Assembly: GCA_039814715.1 (NCBI GenBank)
Contig: JBCCAR010000021.1
Coordinates: forward strand, 1-62,622
Direction of reading: 5' to 3'
Length of the DNA stretch: 62,622 nt
Source: CAKZYD01 sp039814715
Lineage (GTDB): Bacteria > Pseudomonadota > Alphaproteobacteria > Sphingomonadales > CAKZYD01
Part shown: one piece after another, positions 17,072 through 25,756 of the stretch
Layout of the letters: every line of letters starts with the position of its first letter
Numbering within the stretch: position 1 is the stretch's first letter
Notes under the pieces: model-generated
Seen by the model: only the letters and a program-made list of their open reading frames with translations
Told to the model about the DNA's origin: nothing
Database searches by the model: none
Made by a program: the position numbers and the translations under genes

Positions 17072-17860
17072 TCATTGGCGCATGGCAACGCGCGAAAAGT
17101 CAGCGTCGGTAAAGCCATTCTGGAACGCAAAAGCGCCCCAGATAAGATATGTCGTTTTACCAGAGCGGTGGTTGACCATGGTCATGCTCTCTGCGCGCCA
17201 AAAGCGATCTTGATACTGAACGTAGTCTTTGAAAAACAGCGTTTTGAAATGCGTCTGCTTACGGTCAAAATAGTCAACCCGCTGCAGGCGGTATTCTTCG
17301 GCATCGAGATAAGCGATCTGCTTATCATAGCCTGAGTCTTTGTCTTTGGGCGTGCGTTCTATTTTAAAGCAGCGCATATCACCGCACCGCACCTCGCCTA
17401 AATAGCGATGAGTGTAGCGCTCTACTTCGGGCGGGAGCATATCCTCATAGGAAAATTCTGACGCCATGAATGGGCCAGCCTTGTTGGACGACGGAACGCG
17501 TTTTACGCGCTTGAGCGCTGGCAAATAAAGCCATTGCTGGTCGGCTTCAAAAATCTCTCCATGGGTGAGGAGTGTCGTGCCTTTTACGTCCAGTGGCTCA
17601 TGAAAGATGACCAAGCTTTTGTGGCCATCGCCCGCTTTTTCGCGCTCAAAAGTTTTGATCGTCAAATAACGCCGGGCTTCCCCGCCGGAGCTATCGGTCA
17701 AAATCATCTCAACGCTAGAAATCGAATCCACAAAACCCTTGTCGCGGCGCTCTGCCTCGCGCGCAATCTCTTCGCCGCGCGCAAGGGGGTCATTTGCCGG
17801 GCTCGCGCCAGGCAAAACCAGCATCAACATCAAGAGAAAGCAAGGGGTGAGGTAACGCAT
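17072..17860 (-). CDS. LolA-like outer-membrane lipoprotein-sorting family protein
   Basis: A 262-residue exported protein with a signal peptide (MRYLTPCFLLMLMLVLPG, cleaved near SPA) and the COG2834-type fold seen in proteins that pair with RND lipid transporters. The diagnostic block is PLDVKGTTLL, then QQWLYLPALKRVKRV and GPFMASEFSYEDM, where the family normally has GPFMGSEFSYED. These proteins are thought to carry a lipid or lipoprotein across the periplasm, but not as the housekeeping LolA. It stands 128 bp upstream of the barrel gene on the same strand, and the two probably act together. Confidence 0.82.
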   Translation of the reverse strand: MRYLTPCFLLMLMLVLPGASPANDPLARGEEIAREAERRDKGFVDSISSVEMILTDSSGGEARRYLTIKTFEREKAGDGHKSLVIFHEPLDVKGTTLLTHGEIFEADQQWLYLPALKRVKRVPSSNKAGPFMASEFSYEDMLPPEVERYTHRYLGEVRCGDMRCFKIERTPKDKDSGYDKQIAYLDAEEYRLQRVDYFDRKQTHFKTLFFKDYVQYQDRFWRAESMTMVNHRSGKTTYLIWGAFAFQNGFTDADFSRVAMRQ

Positions 17861-17964
17861 CGCAACTTAAACTGCCAGGAGGAGTCTTAACGCACCCTTT
17901 ATAGCCGACTGCGGCCGATTGCGCAGTGTCACTTTTGCGCAGGCCGTTTCGCTAGCGGTTCAAC

Positions 17965-18912
17965 TCAGCCCGCCGCGACGGTATCTTCAATCGCATCAAG
18001 AATATCAATCGACAGGTCTGGGCCGCCAAGACTTTTTATCTCGCGCAGGCCTGTGGGGGAGGTCACATTGATCTCGGTGAGATAGTCCCCGATCACATCA
18101 ATGCCCACGAAAACCAGGCCATTTTCTTTTAAAAATGGACCGATAGCGCCGCAAATATACTCTTCGCGCTCGGTCAATTCGGCTGCAACCGCTTTGCCGC
18201 CAACATGGAGGTTCGAACGCGCTTCGCCTTCCGCCGGCACCCGGTTGACGGCGCCAGCGGGCTGGCCGTTGATTAAGATGATGCGCTTATCGCCTGCGCG
18301 CACCTGCGGCAAATAGCGCTGCACCACAAAGGGCTCTCGGTATAGGCCATCGAACATTTCCAGCAAGGAATTGAGGTTTTCGTCCGCCTCAGTGATTCGG
18401 AACACGCCGGCACCGCCATTGCCGTGCAGCGGTTTGACGATGATATCGCCGTGGCGATCACGAAACGCATGAATGGCTGCAGGGTCCCGGCTAATGAGGG
18501 TTGGCGGCATGAGATCGCTAAAGTGCGTGACCAGCAGTTTTTCCGGGGCGTTACGCACAGCTGTGGGGTTATTGACCACCAGCACGTCATCCATCGCGTG
18601 CTCTAATATATGGGTCACGCTGATATAGGCCATATCAAAGGGTGGGTCCTGGCGCATGAGCACCACATCCATGTCTGCCAAGGGCATCTGCTCTACTGGC
18701 GCCATGGTCACATGATCGCCCACTTTGTCTCGCACCGTCATAGCGCTGGCGCGCACCTCGACCAGGCCCTCGTTCAAGCTAAGGTGATCCGGCAAATAAT
18801 GAAATAAAGCATGGCCGCGGCTTTGCGCTTCCAAAGCCAAGGCGAAGGTGGAATCGCCTTCAATATGGAGGCCTTGCATAGGGTCCATTTGGATGCCGAT
18901 TTTCAAGCTCAT
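17965..18912 (-). CDS. gshB: Glutathione synthetase
   Basis: ATP-grasp ligase joining gamma-glutamylcysteine and glycine. It has 315 residues from the ATG at 18912, the usual start MSLKIGIQMDPM. Visible motifs are the substrate-binding MRQDPPFDMAYISVTHIL near residue 84, the ATP-grasp loop KPLHGNGGAGVFRI near 160, and the metal-binding ending EINVTSPTGLREI near 281. Length and all motifs are normal. It follows yraN by 38 bp in the rsmI-yraN-gshB series, an arrangement common in alphaproteobacteria. Confidence 0.96.
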   Translation of the reverse strand: MSLKIGIQMDPMQGLHIEGDSTFALALEAQSRGHALFHYLPDHLSLNEGLVEVRASAMTVRDKVGDHVTMAPVEQMPLADMDVVLMRQDPPFDMAYISVTHILEHAMDDVLVVNNPTAVRNAPEKLLVTHFSDLMPPTLISRDPAAIHAFRDRHGDIIVKPLHGNGGAGVFRITEADENLNSLLEMFDGLYREPFVVQRYLPQVRAGDKRIILINGQPAGAVNRVPAEGEARSNLHVGGKAVAAELTEREEYICGAIGPFLKENGLVFVGIDVIGDYLTEINVTSPTGLREIKSLGGPDLSIDILDAIEDTVAAG

Positions 18913-18950
18913 GGGCCAGTCTTTCTTGTCGATGAGGTCTGCGCGCGCCC

Positions 18951-19316
18951 CTAGCCGGGGCAGATGTTGTGCATATGCACCGGCCAGCGCCCATCGGCAA
19001 GGCACAGTGCATCAACACGCTGCTGAAAGCGCGCGAACGCTGGTTGCCTTGCGGCATAATACGCGGCCGCGCGAAGGATACGCTCACGCTGGCGCGCGGT
19101 AATTGCTTCAATGGCCTGCTGCAGGCTCGCACGGGCTTTGACTTCGACAAACACCAGGGTTTTGCCGCGTTTAACAATCAAATCAATCTCGCCCACAGGG
19201 CTGCGGTAGCGTTGCTCGAGAATTTGGTAGCCTTTGAGCCGCAAATACCAAGCGGCCAGCGTTTCGGCCCGCCTGCCCTTCGCCTCGCGGGCCTGGCGCG
19301 CGTTAGCAGGCATCAC
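18951..19316 (-). CDS. yraN: UPF0102 / YraN family endonuclease-like protein
   Basis: A 121-residue protein of the YraN family with a restriction-endonuclease-like fold. The core GEIDLIVKRGKTLVFVEVKAR (Asp of EIDL and Glu-Val-Lys of VEVKAR) near residues 43-63 gives the PD-(D/E)XK metal site. The activity of the family is not established. Two consecutive ATG codons open the gene, and the first overlaps the end of rsmI by 14 bases, so the genes are translationally coupled. Confidence 0.93.
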   Translation of the reverse strand: MMPANARQAREAKGRRAETLAAWYLRLKGYQILEQRYRSPVGEIDLIVKRGKTLVFVEVKARASLQQAIEAITARQRERILRAAAYYAARQPAFARFQQRVDALCLADGRWPVHMHNICPG

Positions 19317-20163
19317 GCTGGGCGAGCGCTGCTTGATACACCGCTTTGCGCGGGGCGCCGGTTTGCGCGGTTACGCTTTGCACGGCTTCTTTCACACTCT
19401 GGCCTGCTGCAAGCGCCTGGGCTAGCAATGTGTCGATATCGACGCTTTCTTCCGCCCCGCCCGGGCCAATAACAATAACAAACTCGCCCTTGGCAGGCCT
19501 TTCCGCCCAGCGCGCAGCCAAATCGTTCAGCGGCGCGCGATCTACTTCTTCATACACCTTGGTCATCTCGCGGCATAAAGCAGCGGGGCGCTCGCCCATG
19601 GCCTGGGCTAAGTCGGCAAGGCTAGCGGCGACGCGGTGCACGCTTTCAAACACAATAATCGTATGGGAAATTTGCGCCAGGCGGGCGCAGGCCTTGGCCC
19701 GGGCGCCAGCTTTGTTTGGCAAATAGCCGCCATAGGTGAATGTATCAGTCGGTTGGCCAGACAGAGTAAGGGCCAAGATCGGCGCGCTTGGACCGGGCAG
19801 CGCATGGACAGCCTTCCCCTCTGCAAGGGCATCGCGGGCCAGCTTGAAGCCGGGATCATTGATCAGCGGCGTGCCAGCATCACTCACCAGCGCGACAGCC
19901 TCGCTCTCCAGCCGGTCCAGCACCATGCGCCGCTGGCCTTCGCTGGCATGATCGTCATAACGCTGAGCTGCCGCATCGATGCCATAATGGCGCAGCAATT
20001 TGGCCGTCATGCGCGTGTCTTCACACAAAAGCACATCGCAGCCCATGAGCGTTTCCAGCGCGCGCAAGGTTATGTCGCGAAGATTGCCAAGCGGCGTTGG
20101 AACAAGGTAGAGACCAGGCGATAAATCTGCCGGATCAAGAGAAAGGGAAAGGCGAGCAACCAT
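19303..20163 (-). CDS. rsmI: 16S rRNA (cytidine1402-2'-O)-methyltransferase
   Basis: SAM-dependent tetrapyrrole-methylase-fold enzyme that 2'-O-methylates C1402 in the ribosomal P site. It has 286 residues from the ATG at 20163. Motifs seen are LYLVPTPLGNLRDIT near residue 18, CEDTRMTAKLL near 48, the SDAGTPLINDPG loop near 94, and ALPGPSAPILAL near 122. An upstream in-frame start at 20181 is possible. It is divergent from the LpoA-like gene with only 46 bp between them, repeating the yraL-yraM-yraN grouping of enterobacteria. Confidence 0.95.
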   Translation of the reverse strand: MVARLSLSLDPADLSPGLYLVPTPLGNLRDITLRALETLMGCDVLLCEDTRMTAKLLRHYGIDAAAQRYDDHASEGQRRMVLDRLESEAVALVSDAGTPLINDPGFKLARDALAEGKAVHALPGPSAPILALTLSGQPTDTFTYGGYLPNKAGARAKACARLAQISHTIIVFESVHRVAASLADLAQAMGERPAALCREMTKVYEEVDRAPLNDLAARWAERPAKGEFVIVIGPGGAEESVDIDTLLAQALAAGQSVKEAVQSVTAQTGAPRKAVYQAALAQRDAC

Positions 20164-20209
20164 GGCCTCAGGCTTGCACATTCAGCGCCCGGCGGGCAAG
20201 GTTATCGCT

Positions 20210-21766
20210 ATGATCCAACGCTTTTCTTGCCTTGCCTTCCTTTGTGTGCTGGCCGCGGCCTGCACCCAGCCAGCGCCTTCCGGTCCGCGCGTTGCAATGC
20301 CCAATGCTGCGCCGACGCTGGACAACGCGCAAAACCGAGAGCAAAATGCTCAAGATGACATCCGCATTGCCGCCGTCCTGCCGCTGAGCGGGCCAGAGGC
20401 GCGGCTGGGCGATGCCATGGCCAAAGCCATTGAGCTGGCGTTCTTTCAAGCCGCTGACCCCCGTATTGCGCTGCAGTTCTTCGATAGCGCGGGCAGCAAC
20501 GCTGCATTGGAAAGCCGCGCTTTCCTCGTGCAGACTGTGGAGGACTTCGCGCCCACTGCTGTGATAGGCCCCCTCTTTTCAGACACCGCGCAGGCCCTCG
20601 CGCCCGTTATGCTTGAACGCGGCGTGCCCGTCTTATCCTTCTCAAACGATATGGCGGCCAATGCCGCTGGCGCGATTTTACTTGGCCAGCAGCCGGAACA
20701 GGAAGTCGCCCGCGTCCTGGCCCATGTGGCAGGCGCATTGGAGACGCGGCGCATTGGCATGATTTTGCCCGATGACATCTATGGCAGCCGGGTCTCCATC
20801 GCCGCAGATGCAACCTTGCGCGCGCTCAATGCGCTTGAAGAAGAGCGCTACGAAGCGCGCAAACTGGCCTTTGCGCAACATAGCCGCAGCCGCGTGTTTG
20901 CATCGCTCGTGCCCGGCCAGCCCTCTGTTTTTCCGGAGCCAACTTATGAGACCGCACCCATCGAAGGCAATATAGCCTTTGGAACAGAGCAGCGCGACGC
21001 GGAAGAAGACACCCTCGAGCCCATAAAGCTATTTAATGTGACTGTCAGCGAGCGTTATCCCCGGTCCCTGCGAGAACTCGACATCCCCGCCCGGCGGGTG
21101 GCGCAATTTTATAAGCGCGAAGCGGAAGTCGCAGCAGAGCGAGAATTTTTGACGCAGCTCGATGACCCCATGGGGCTCGATTATCTCGATTACATCCGCA
21201 ACATCGATACCTTTGGCCAGCCAGCCTATGATGCCATCTTAATTGCAGAAGGCGGCCAAATACTGCGGGCGCTCGCGCCGCTGCTCAATGTCTATTCCGT
21301 TGATGAAGAAGAAATCCAGTTCCTGGGCACTGGCCTGTGGAATGACCCTGGGCTAAGCCGCGAGCCAGCGCTCCATGGCGGCCTGTTTGCCACCGCAGCG
21401 CCAGCGGCAGGTCCGCAGTTTGCGCAGCGCTACCTAAATAGCTATAGCGAAAGCCCGCCGCCCCTGGCCGCAGCGGCCTATGACGCGATGTCGATCTTAG
21501 CGATGGCCGCCCGCGATAGGACAGGCGCGCCAAGCGTGTTTAACCCCGCACGACTGTTCGCTGAGCGAGGCTATAATGGCGCCTCTGGCCTGCTGCGCAT
21601 TTTGCCAAGCGGGATTACAGAGCGCACGCTTGCAATCATGAAAATCACGGAAAGCGGGCTCATGACCGTGGATCAGGCGCCCACGCGCTTTGCGCCCTAT
21701 GAGCGCCCCGGCGCGCAGGAGCCTTTGCAAGAACAGACGATCGCTAGCGACCCAGTCTCTCGTTAG
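20210..21766 (+). CDS. LpoA-like penicillin-binding protein activator (lipoprotein)
   Basis: A 518-residue lipoprotein with signal MIQRFSCLAFLCVLAAAC, Cys being the lipobox residue. The body is a type I periplasmic-binding-protein fold (IRIAAVLPLSGPEARLGDAM near 50, AVIGPLFS near 120, RRIGMILPDD near 185). Enterobacterial LpoA has this domain at its C-terminus and activates the bifunctional synthase PBP1A from the outer membrane. The alphaproteobacterial proteins lack the N-terminal TPR part, so PBP activation here is inferred from fold and from the rsmI/yraN neighbourhood. AAGG lies about seven bases before the ATG. A transporter substrate-binding role is the alternative. Confidence 0.75.
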   Translation: MIQRFSCLAFLCVLAAACTQPAPSGPRVAMPNAAPTLDNAQNREQNAQDDIRIAAVLPLSGPEARLGDAMAKAIELAFFQAADPRIALQFFDSAGSNAALESRAFLVQTVEDFAPTAVIGPLFSDTAQALAPVMLERGVPVLSFSNDMAANAAGAILLGQQPEQEVARVLAHVAGALETRRIGMILPDDIYGSRVSIAADATLRALNALEEERYEARKLAFAQHSRSRVFASLVPGQPSVFPEPTYETAPIEGNIAFGTEQRDAEEDTLEPIKLFNVTVSERYPRSLRELDIPARRVAQFYKREAEVAAEREFLTQLDDPMGLDYLDYIRNIDTFGQPAYDAILIAEGGQILRALAPLLNVYSVDEEEIQFLGTGLWNDPGLSREPALHGGLFATAAPAAGPQFAQRYLNSYSESPPPLAAAAYDAMSILAMAARDRTGAPSVFNPARLFAERGYNGASGLLRILPSGITERTLAIMKITESGLMTVDQAPTRFAPYERPGAQEPLQEQTIASDPVSR

Positions 21767-21865
21767 CGCGTACGTGCGGCCGTAAAGATGCTTGACGGCC
21801 ATCGCTACGTGTGATTGCTTTAACCCTAAAGTAAATTGTTCAAAAACATACAAGGGAGAGGCCCG

Positions 21866-23953
21866 ATGCGGCTGTTTGCAGTCTTGATATGTCTGCTATT
21901 GGCCAGTTGCGGCGAAAACCCCGCGCATACCGAGCAGGAAACTAAGCTTGATGGCAGCTGGCGACTGCATGGCAGAACCCATGACGAGCAGCGCTTCTCC
22001 CCGCTCACCCAAATCAATCAAGATACTGTCAGTGACCTAGGCCTTGCGTGGTATGCAGACCTTGACACCCGGCGCGGGCAGGAAGCGACCCCGATCATTG
22101 TGGACGGCGTCATGTTTACCACCAGCGCCTGGTCAAAAGTGCAGGCCTTTGACGTCGTCTCCGGCGAGATGCTGTGGCAGTTCGATCCTGAAGTCCCAGG
22201 TGTCTGGGCTGTCAAAGGCTGCTGCGATGTCGTCAATCGCGGGGTCGCATATGATGATGGCAGACTGTTTGTTGGCACCTTCGATGGCCGGCTGATTGCC
22301 TTGAGCCCAACCGATGGCAGCGTCTTATGGGAAGTCGACACCATCACCGACCGGGAAAAAGCCTACACCGTGACAGGCGCGCCGCGCGTGGCAGCCGGCA
22401 AGGTCATCATCGGCAATGGCGGCGGGGAATTTGGCGTGCGCGGCTATATCACCGCTTATGATGTGGCCACGGGCGAGCAGGCCTGGCGTTTCTTTACCGT
22501 GCCCGGCAATCCTGCTGACGGCTTTGAAAATGACGCCATGGAAATGGCCGCCAAAACCTGGAACGGGGAATGGTGGAAAGTCGGCGGCGGGGGCACCGTT
22601 TGGGACTCCATGACCTATGACCCCGAGCTTGATCTGCTCTATGTGGGCGTGGGCAATGGCAGCCCGTGGAATATCGCTGAGCGCTCCCCGGGCGGCGGCG
22701 ATAATCTTTTTATCTCCTCCATTGTGGCGCTGCGGCCTGCGACGGGCGACTATGTTTGGCACTATCAAACCACGCCAGGCGACCAGTGGGATTACACCGC
22801 CACCCAGCAAATGATCCTGGCTGACCTTGAGATTGACGGCGAAATGCGGCCCGTCTTGATGCAGGCGCCCAAGAACGGGTTCTTTTATATCTTGGACCGC
22901 CGGGACGGCACGCTGCTCAGCGCGGAGCCGTTCGTTCAAGTTACCTGGGCCACGGGCGTTGATTTAGAAACTGGGCGGCCCAATATCGTGCCCGAAGCGC
23001 TGTACCATGAAGGCAAAGGCGGCGCGCCTTATGTGGGCTTTCCTAGCCCGCTTGGCGGCCACAATTGGCACCCAATGGCCTATTCGCCTGATACTGGCCT
23101 GGTTTATATCCCCGCGCAGGATATGAATTTCCCTTATGTGCCAGATAAAGACTTCCAAGTCTCAAACCTGTCGCCCAATTTCGGCGTTGATATGCACGCC
23201 ATTGCCCTGCCGCCCCAGCAAGACATCCGCGACAGCATCCGCAAAGCCGCCACCGGCCAGCTGAAAGCCTGGGACCCGGTGGCCCAAAAGGAAGTATGGC
23301 GCGTCGAACATGGCGGCATTTACAATGGCGGCGTATTAGCCACTGCTGGCGGGCTGGTCTTTCAAGGCAATCGTAAAGGGGATTTCGCGGCTTATGATGA
23401 CCGCACGGGCGAGGTTTTATGGTCCATGGACGCGCAAACCGGCGTTGTCGCTCCGCCGGTGACCTTTGACGTGGGCGGCGAGCAATATGTGGCCGTCGTC
23501 GCTGGCTGGGGCGGGACGATGCCGCTGGCGCTTGGCGAACTCTCCCACCTCGACAGCGGCCCGCAAGTCAACCGCAGCCGGGTCCTGGTATACAAGCTTG
23601 GCGGCGATGCCCAATTGCCGCCTAAAGAACCGCTCATCCGCGCGGCAAGCACAGCGCCTGAACCCTTTGGAACAGACGACCAGGTTGCCCGCGGCCATGT
23701 GGTCTACGAACGCTACTGCGGCAATTGCCATGGCCCCACGGCGGTCTCCGGCGGCGTACTGCCAGACCTGCGCTATGCGGCAGCCTTATCTGAAGAAGAC
23801 CTGTGGTTTCTCATTACCCGCGATGGCGCGCTGGAAGATATTGGCATGGTAGGTTTTGGCGCGGAGGTCAATGACGAAGACCTTAACAATATCCGCGCCT
23901 ATATCGTCCACCGGGCGCATGAATCCGGCGTTGTCGACGAAGAGGCACGCTAG
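21866..23953 (+). CDS. PQQ- and haem-dependent alcohol dehydrogenase (type II quinohaemoprotein), lipoprotein
   Basis: A 695-residue enzyme oxidising alcohols in the periplasm and passing electrons to its own c-haem. The start at 21866 has GGGAGAGG upstream and gives a lipoprotein signal (LLASC), so the enzyme is membrane-tethered. An eight-blade propeller covers residues about 30-590, with the vicinal disulfide C119-C120 next to PQQ, the NWHPMAYSPDTGLVYIP PQQ signature near 395, and the catalytic Asp309 in GDQWDYTA. Thr at +2 from that Asp is the calcium-type pattern; lanthanide enzymes have a second Asp there. The haem motif is CGNCH at 618-622, with a Met ligand likely in GMVGF. Confidence 0.9.
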   Translation: MRLFAVLICLLLASCGENPAHTEQETKLDGSWRLHGRTHDEQRFSPLTQINQDTVSDLGLAWYADLDTRRGQEATPIIVDGVMFTTSAWSKVQAFDVVSGEMLWQFDPEVPGVWAVKGCCDVVNRGVAYDDGRLFVGTFDGRLIALSPTDGSVLWEVDTITDREKAYTVTGAPRVAAGKVIIGNGGGEFGVRGYITAYDVATGEQAWRFFTVPGNPADGFENDAMEMAAKTWNGEWWKVGGGGTVWDSMTYDPELDLLYVGVGNGSPWNIAERSPGGGDNLFISSIVALRPATGDYVWHYQTTPGDQWDYTATQQMILADLEIDGEMRPVLMQAPKNGFFYILDRRDGTLLSAEPFVQVTWATGVDLETGRPNIVPEALYHEGKGGAPYVGFPSPLGGHNWHPMAYSPDTGLVYIPAQDMNFPYVPDKDFQVSNLSPNFGVDMHAIALPPQQDIRDSIRKAATGQLKAWDPVAQKEVWRVEHGGIYNGGVLATAGGLVFQGNRKGDFAAYDDRTGEVLWSMDAQTGVVAPPVTFDVGGEQYVAVVAGWGGTMPLALGELSHLDSGPQVNRSRVLVYKLGGDAQLPPKEPLIRAASTAPEPFGTDDQVARGHVVYERYCGNCHGPTAVSGGVLPDLRYAAALSEEDLWFLITRDGALEDIGMVGFGAEVNDEDLNNIRAYIVHRAHESGVVDEEAR

Positions 23954-23975
23954 CGATTTCTTTTTGACCCGATGG

Positions 23976-24041
23976 AGGTCCTGAATCAATTTTAGGACTG
24001 CGGTATTAGTATCATCCACTATGCTGAACTTGATTCAGCAA
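23976..24041. repeat. Dispersed two-palindrome repeat, family B, copy 1
   Basis: Two palindromes occur in tandem: TCCTGAATCAATTTTAGGA at 23979-23997 and TGCTGAACTTGATTCAGCA at 24022-24040. The same pair in opposite order is at 45847-45911. It fills the gap between two convergent genes and probably serves as a two-way terminator. Confidence 0.65.
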
Positions 24042-24045
24042 CTCT

Positions 24046-25536
24046 TCAATTGTGTGACTGAGCCGCTGGATACCGCTTCGCCAACATGTCATAAATCGGC
24101 GCGTAATCACGTGGGTCGACGGCCATTAGCCACTGTTTGAACTTGGTGCCTTTGGAGACATTGAGATCAATCTCATCTAAAAGTTCATCTATCTGGTGAA
24201 CGGAGAAGGGGATAATGTTTGTGCCTTTTGAGTGTTTGGCATCTGTGCGTTTCTTCATCCAAGCAAGGCGCGCATCAATGGCCGCTTCTGCCTCTTCAGT
24301 CGTTGGGATGGGGACATCGCCTTTTAAATAGCTCAGCAGCCAAAAGGCGCCGACCTCACAATTGAGCTGGCTGAAGAAGGACGAGTTATAGCCGTTAAAC
24401 GCAAGACGCGGCACGTGGAGCGGCAACATGGAATTATACAGCCGGAAATTGCCTTCGCCGTCTAACACTTTGGCCATCACATGCCCGGGCAGAAAAGGGA
24501 CCACTTGGTTCCAGCCAGTCCCAGCGACGATTACATCTGCAGGGACCATTTCGCCGGTTGAAAGCTCAGCCTGGCCGTTTTTGAGATCAACAATCTCCGC
24601 GCCCTTATGGACAATGATGTCGCCGCGGCCGACTGCTTCATAAAACCCTTCTGTGACTAAGGATACGGTGGAGCGCGCAATCGTTTCAAAGCTGTTGCCT
24701 GGATGCAGGCCGCGGTCTTCAAGCTTAAGCTGGAGCTCGACAACTGCTTCAACGCCCCCAAGCATCGCCTTGCGCAGCCATGTACCCGAACCATGCAGAA
24801 ATTTATCAAAACCGCGCAGGCGAATATATTCAAATAGGCCTTCCGACATGCGCGTGAGCATGAGATGTTTATAGTTCAAAAACCCCGCCAGTTTGCGCGG
24901 CAATTTCCAGATCACTTTGCGAGCGATCACGCGGGTGGACGCGGCCGTACCCACAGTAGCATAGGCAGCGTCGCAGCTGGATTTTCCATAGCCGATCACC
25001 AACACATGCTTGTCTTTCGCTAACGCTAGTTCCGTAAATTGGCTGGTGTGGCAGATCACGCCGCCTGCTTTTTGAAAGGCGCTAGCGCCGCGGTAGTCTG
25101 GAATGGATGGTTCAGAAAAGATGCCATTACAGACGATGAGGAAGTCGAAGCTGTAATCCTTCTCCCGGCCCTCCTCTAGCGCGGTGATGCGCCAGCCTGC
25201 CTCGCCGCCGTTCAGCGGTTCTGCCAGCGTTACAGGTGTCTCCAGTTTCAGCATGGAGCCGAGCTTAAAATGCGCCACATAGCTTTCGAAATAGGCTTGC
25301 ACCTGGGCGCCGGTCGGCCATTCGGGATAGTCCCGCGGCATGGGGAAATCCGACAGGTTATAGGTGTCGCGCGGGTTCTGTGTTGTCAGGCCGGGATAGC
25401 GGCGGCTCGCAGCCCAGACGCCGCCCACATCAGGCTCTTTTTCAAATACGGTGACGTCATAGCCATGGTCGCGCAGGAGCTTGGCTGTAGACAGCCCCGC
25501 AAAGCCTGCCCCAACAATTGCGACCGTGCGGATCAT
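24046..25536 (-). CDS. Flavin-containing monooxygenase (FMO / Baeyer-Villiger group)
   Basis: A 496-residue FAD- and NADPH-dependent monooxygenase. The FAD Rossmann motif is GAGFAGLS at residues 9-16, a fingerprint resembling FxGxxxH is in KAGGVICHTSQF near 155, and the NADPH Rossmann motif is GYGKSS near 180. A C-terminal ATGW-like strand reads VAGTGWNQ near 340. These proteins insert one oxygen atom into a heteroatom or carbonyl substrate. It is divergent from the CoA-ligase operon across 220 bp that carries operator copy 1, so it may share that control. The substrate is unknown. Confidence 0.88.
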   Translation of the reverse strand: MIRTVAIVGAGFAGLSTAKLLRDHGYDVTVFEKEPDVGGVWAASRRYPGLTTQNPRDTYNLSDFPMPRDYPEWPTGAQVQAYFESYVAHFKLGSMLKLETPVTLAEPLNGGEAGWRITALEEGREKDYSFDFLIVCNGIFSEPSIPDYRGASAFQKAGGVICHTSQFTELALAKDKHVLVIGYGKSSCDAAYATVGTAASTRVIARKVIWKLPRKLAGFLNYKHLMLTRMSEGLFEYIRLRGFDKFLHGSGTWLRKAMLGGVEAVVELQLKLEDRGLHPGNSFETIARSTVSLVTEGFYEAVGRGDIIVHKGAEIVDLKNGQAELSTGEMVPADVIVAGTGWNQVVPFLPGHVMAKVLDGEGNFRLYNSMLPLHVPRLAFNGYNSSFFSQLNCEVGAFWLLSYLKGDVPIPTTEEAEAAIDARLAWMKKRTDAKHSKGTNIIPFSVHQIDELLDEIDLNVSKGTKFKQWLMAVDPRDYAPIYDMLAKRYPAAQSHN

Positions 25537-25725
25537 AAAGATGCTCCCTGCTTTTCGCCATGTATCATAAAAAAGGTAAGCTATCGCAGCGATGGCGGCA
25601 ATGCGGCCAGCGCACGCATTATTCGTGTCACGCAGCTACGTTACACGGCCGATGGCGCTAATGCGTGCGCGCGCCAGGCAGAAGATCGCGGCGTCTTGCC
25701 AGCATCGCCTAGCGAAACCCATTGA

Positions 25726-25749
25726 AAATACTTCAAGCTTAAAGTATTT
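25726..25749. promoter_or_regulatory. Catabolic-regulon operator, copy 1
   Basis: A 24-bp palindrome centred at 25737/25738 with only one mismatched base pair. Its core on the minus strand is CTTTAAGCTTGAAG, identical to copy 2. It ends eight bases before the ligase start codon, so a bound repressor would cover the ribosome-binding region or block elongation. It also lies in the shared region with the divergent FMO gene. Confidence 0.75.
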
Positions 25750-25756
25750 ATGAGAG

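Noticed and set aside
21866..23953. Lanthanide dependence or loss of the catalytic Asp in the PQQ alcohol dehydrogenase
   Set aside because: The segment ALRPATG looked like a lost Asp-X-Asp, but the catalytic Asp of this family is in WDYTA (Asp309), which is intact; the +2 residue is Thr, the calcium-type pattern.
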